Shown piece after piece: positions 63,526 to 64,000 of a DNA stretch of 64,000 nucleotides. The notes under the pieces were generated by a model. The model saw nothing but the letters and a program-made list of their open reading frames with translations, had not been told where the DNA came from and made no database searches. The translations under genes and the position numbers were made by a program. Numbering within the stretch: position 1 is the first letter of the stretch; each line of letters begins with the position of its first letter. Source of the stretch: Ctenosaura bakeri (taxonomy: Eukaryota > Chordata > Lepidosauria > Squamata > Iguanidae); contig CAOLHI010001810.1 in assembly GCA_948474755.1 (NCBI GenBank), forward strand, positions 1 to 64,000, read 5' to 3'.

Positions 63526-64000
63526 CAGAGTATTTACATATGTATCAACATTTAGCAGCATTTCAGTATTTCCAATATATTGCATTAATTTAGCATAGCT
63601 ATAATATTTTTTTCAGAGGGCACTTCTGATTCTGTCTGTGAACTGGCTTTTCAGTCAGAGTATAGTAAATTTCAAATGTTCTCACCCATTCTAGGGACTG
63701 CATTTAGCCAGTAGCATTTGTGTGTTTGGCACAGTCATACAGACTAATTCTTAATTGCTGCAGACATTAACTAGTCGTTGTTACTTAACAGTTTAGAAAC
63801 TTTTTCTCAAAAAAAAAAAAGGATGACTTTGATTGACCTAAAATTTGTTCAGGCTCCTGGCACTCTGCTTAGGCTACTTGCTAGCTTTATATGGTATTTC
63901 CGCCCTTACAGTAACCACCCAGCTGTGGAACTTTCTGGAAGCCTCCTCTTGGAGAAGCTCTTGCTGCTAGATTTCACTACATCACTTTCTCTTTATCTTC
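63526..64000. other. No recognised feature
   Basis: The last 475 bp hold no supported gene; an A(12) tract lies near 63810. Confidence 0.4.

Overview
This window looks like nuclear DNA from a squamate reptile, probably a lizard. I find no protein-coding gene, no functional RNA gene and no CRISPR array in it. The squamate call rests on the repeat mix: about eleven Sauria-type SINEs (tRNA-like head, BovB-like tail ending in GACTTGAAGGCACACAACA), two 5S rRNA-derived SINEs with a similar tail, BovB, L2/CR1-clade, CR1 and L1 LINE fragments, a Penelope-like fragment, several solo LTRs, and many palindromic DNA transposons with GGCC termini. Iguanian lizards fit well, but the species cannot be fixed by reading. 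The open reading frames are short and lie in repeats, microsatellites or A/T-rich sequence. The exceptions are decayed retroelement reading frames with recognisable family motifs.

Layout. 0-9 kb: a hAT-like end, a conserved-element candidate, a 5S-SINE, Sauria SINEs, a CpG-rich transposon (3990-4412), microsatellites, a TIR transposon (7879-8298) and a Penelope fold-back with a hammerhead-ribozyme-like motif (8330-8543). 9-23 kb: scattered SINEs, an LTR-like block (13786-14230), a solo LTR (15922-16797), CR1 and an L2-like reverse transcriptase remnant. 24-34 kb: dispersed repeats, a SINE interrupted by a palindromic element and then partly duplicated (27421-27965), an LTR-like 3' part, BovB and a second CpG-rich transposon. 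34-49 kb: two truncated L1s in the same orientation (one with intact 14-bp target duplications), four L2-like pieces, BovB beside a long inverted repeat (42465-42655), and a strongly G-poor stretch. 49-64 kb: palindromic elements, a degenerate ~20-bp repeat, a second solo LTR of the 15.9-kb family in inverted orientation (52799-53646), two copies of a ~535-bp LTR-like element with 5-bp duplications, pogo/Tigger-like elements, CR1 and a second 5S-SINE.

Between the repeats are A/T-rich stretches with homeodomain-, octamer- and E-box-like words. They could be conserved non-coding elements, and the window could be a gene desert near a developmental gene. That is inference only. No genes are seen that work together; the biology here is transposition history. 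The best candidates for something new are the hammerhead-like motif, the LTR family whose two copies are both flanked by CTAG, the GGCC-ended transposon group that disperses CpG-rich sequence, and the uncharacterised ~20-bp repeat family. Boundaries given without target duplications are approximate.
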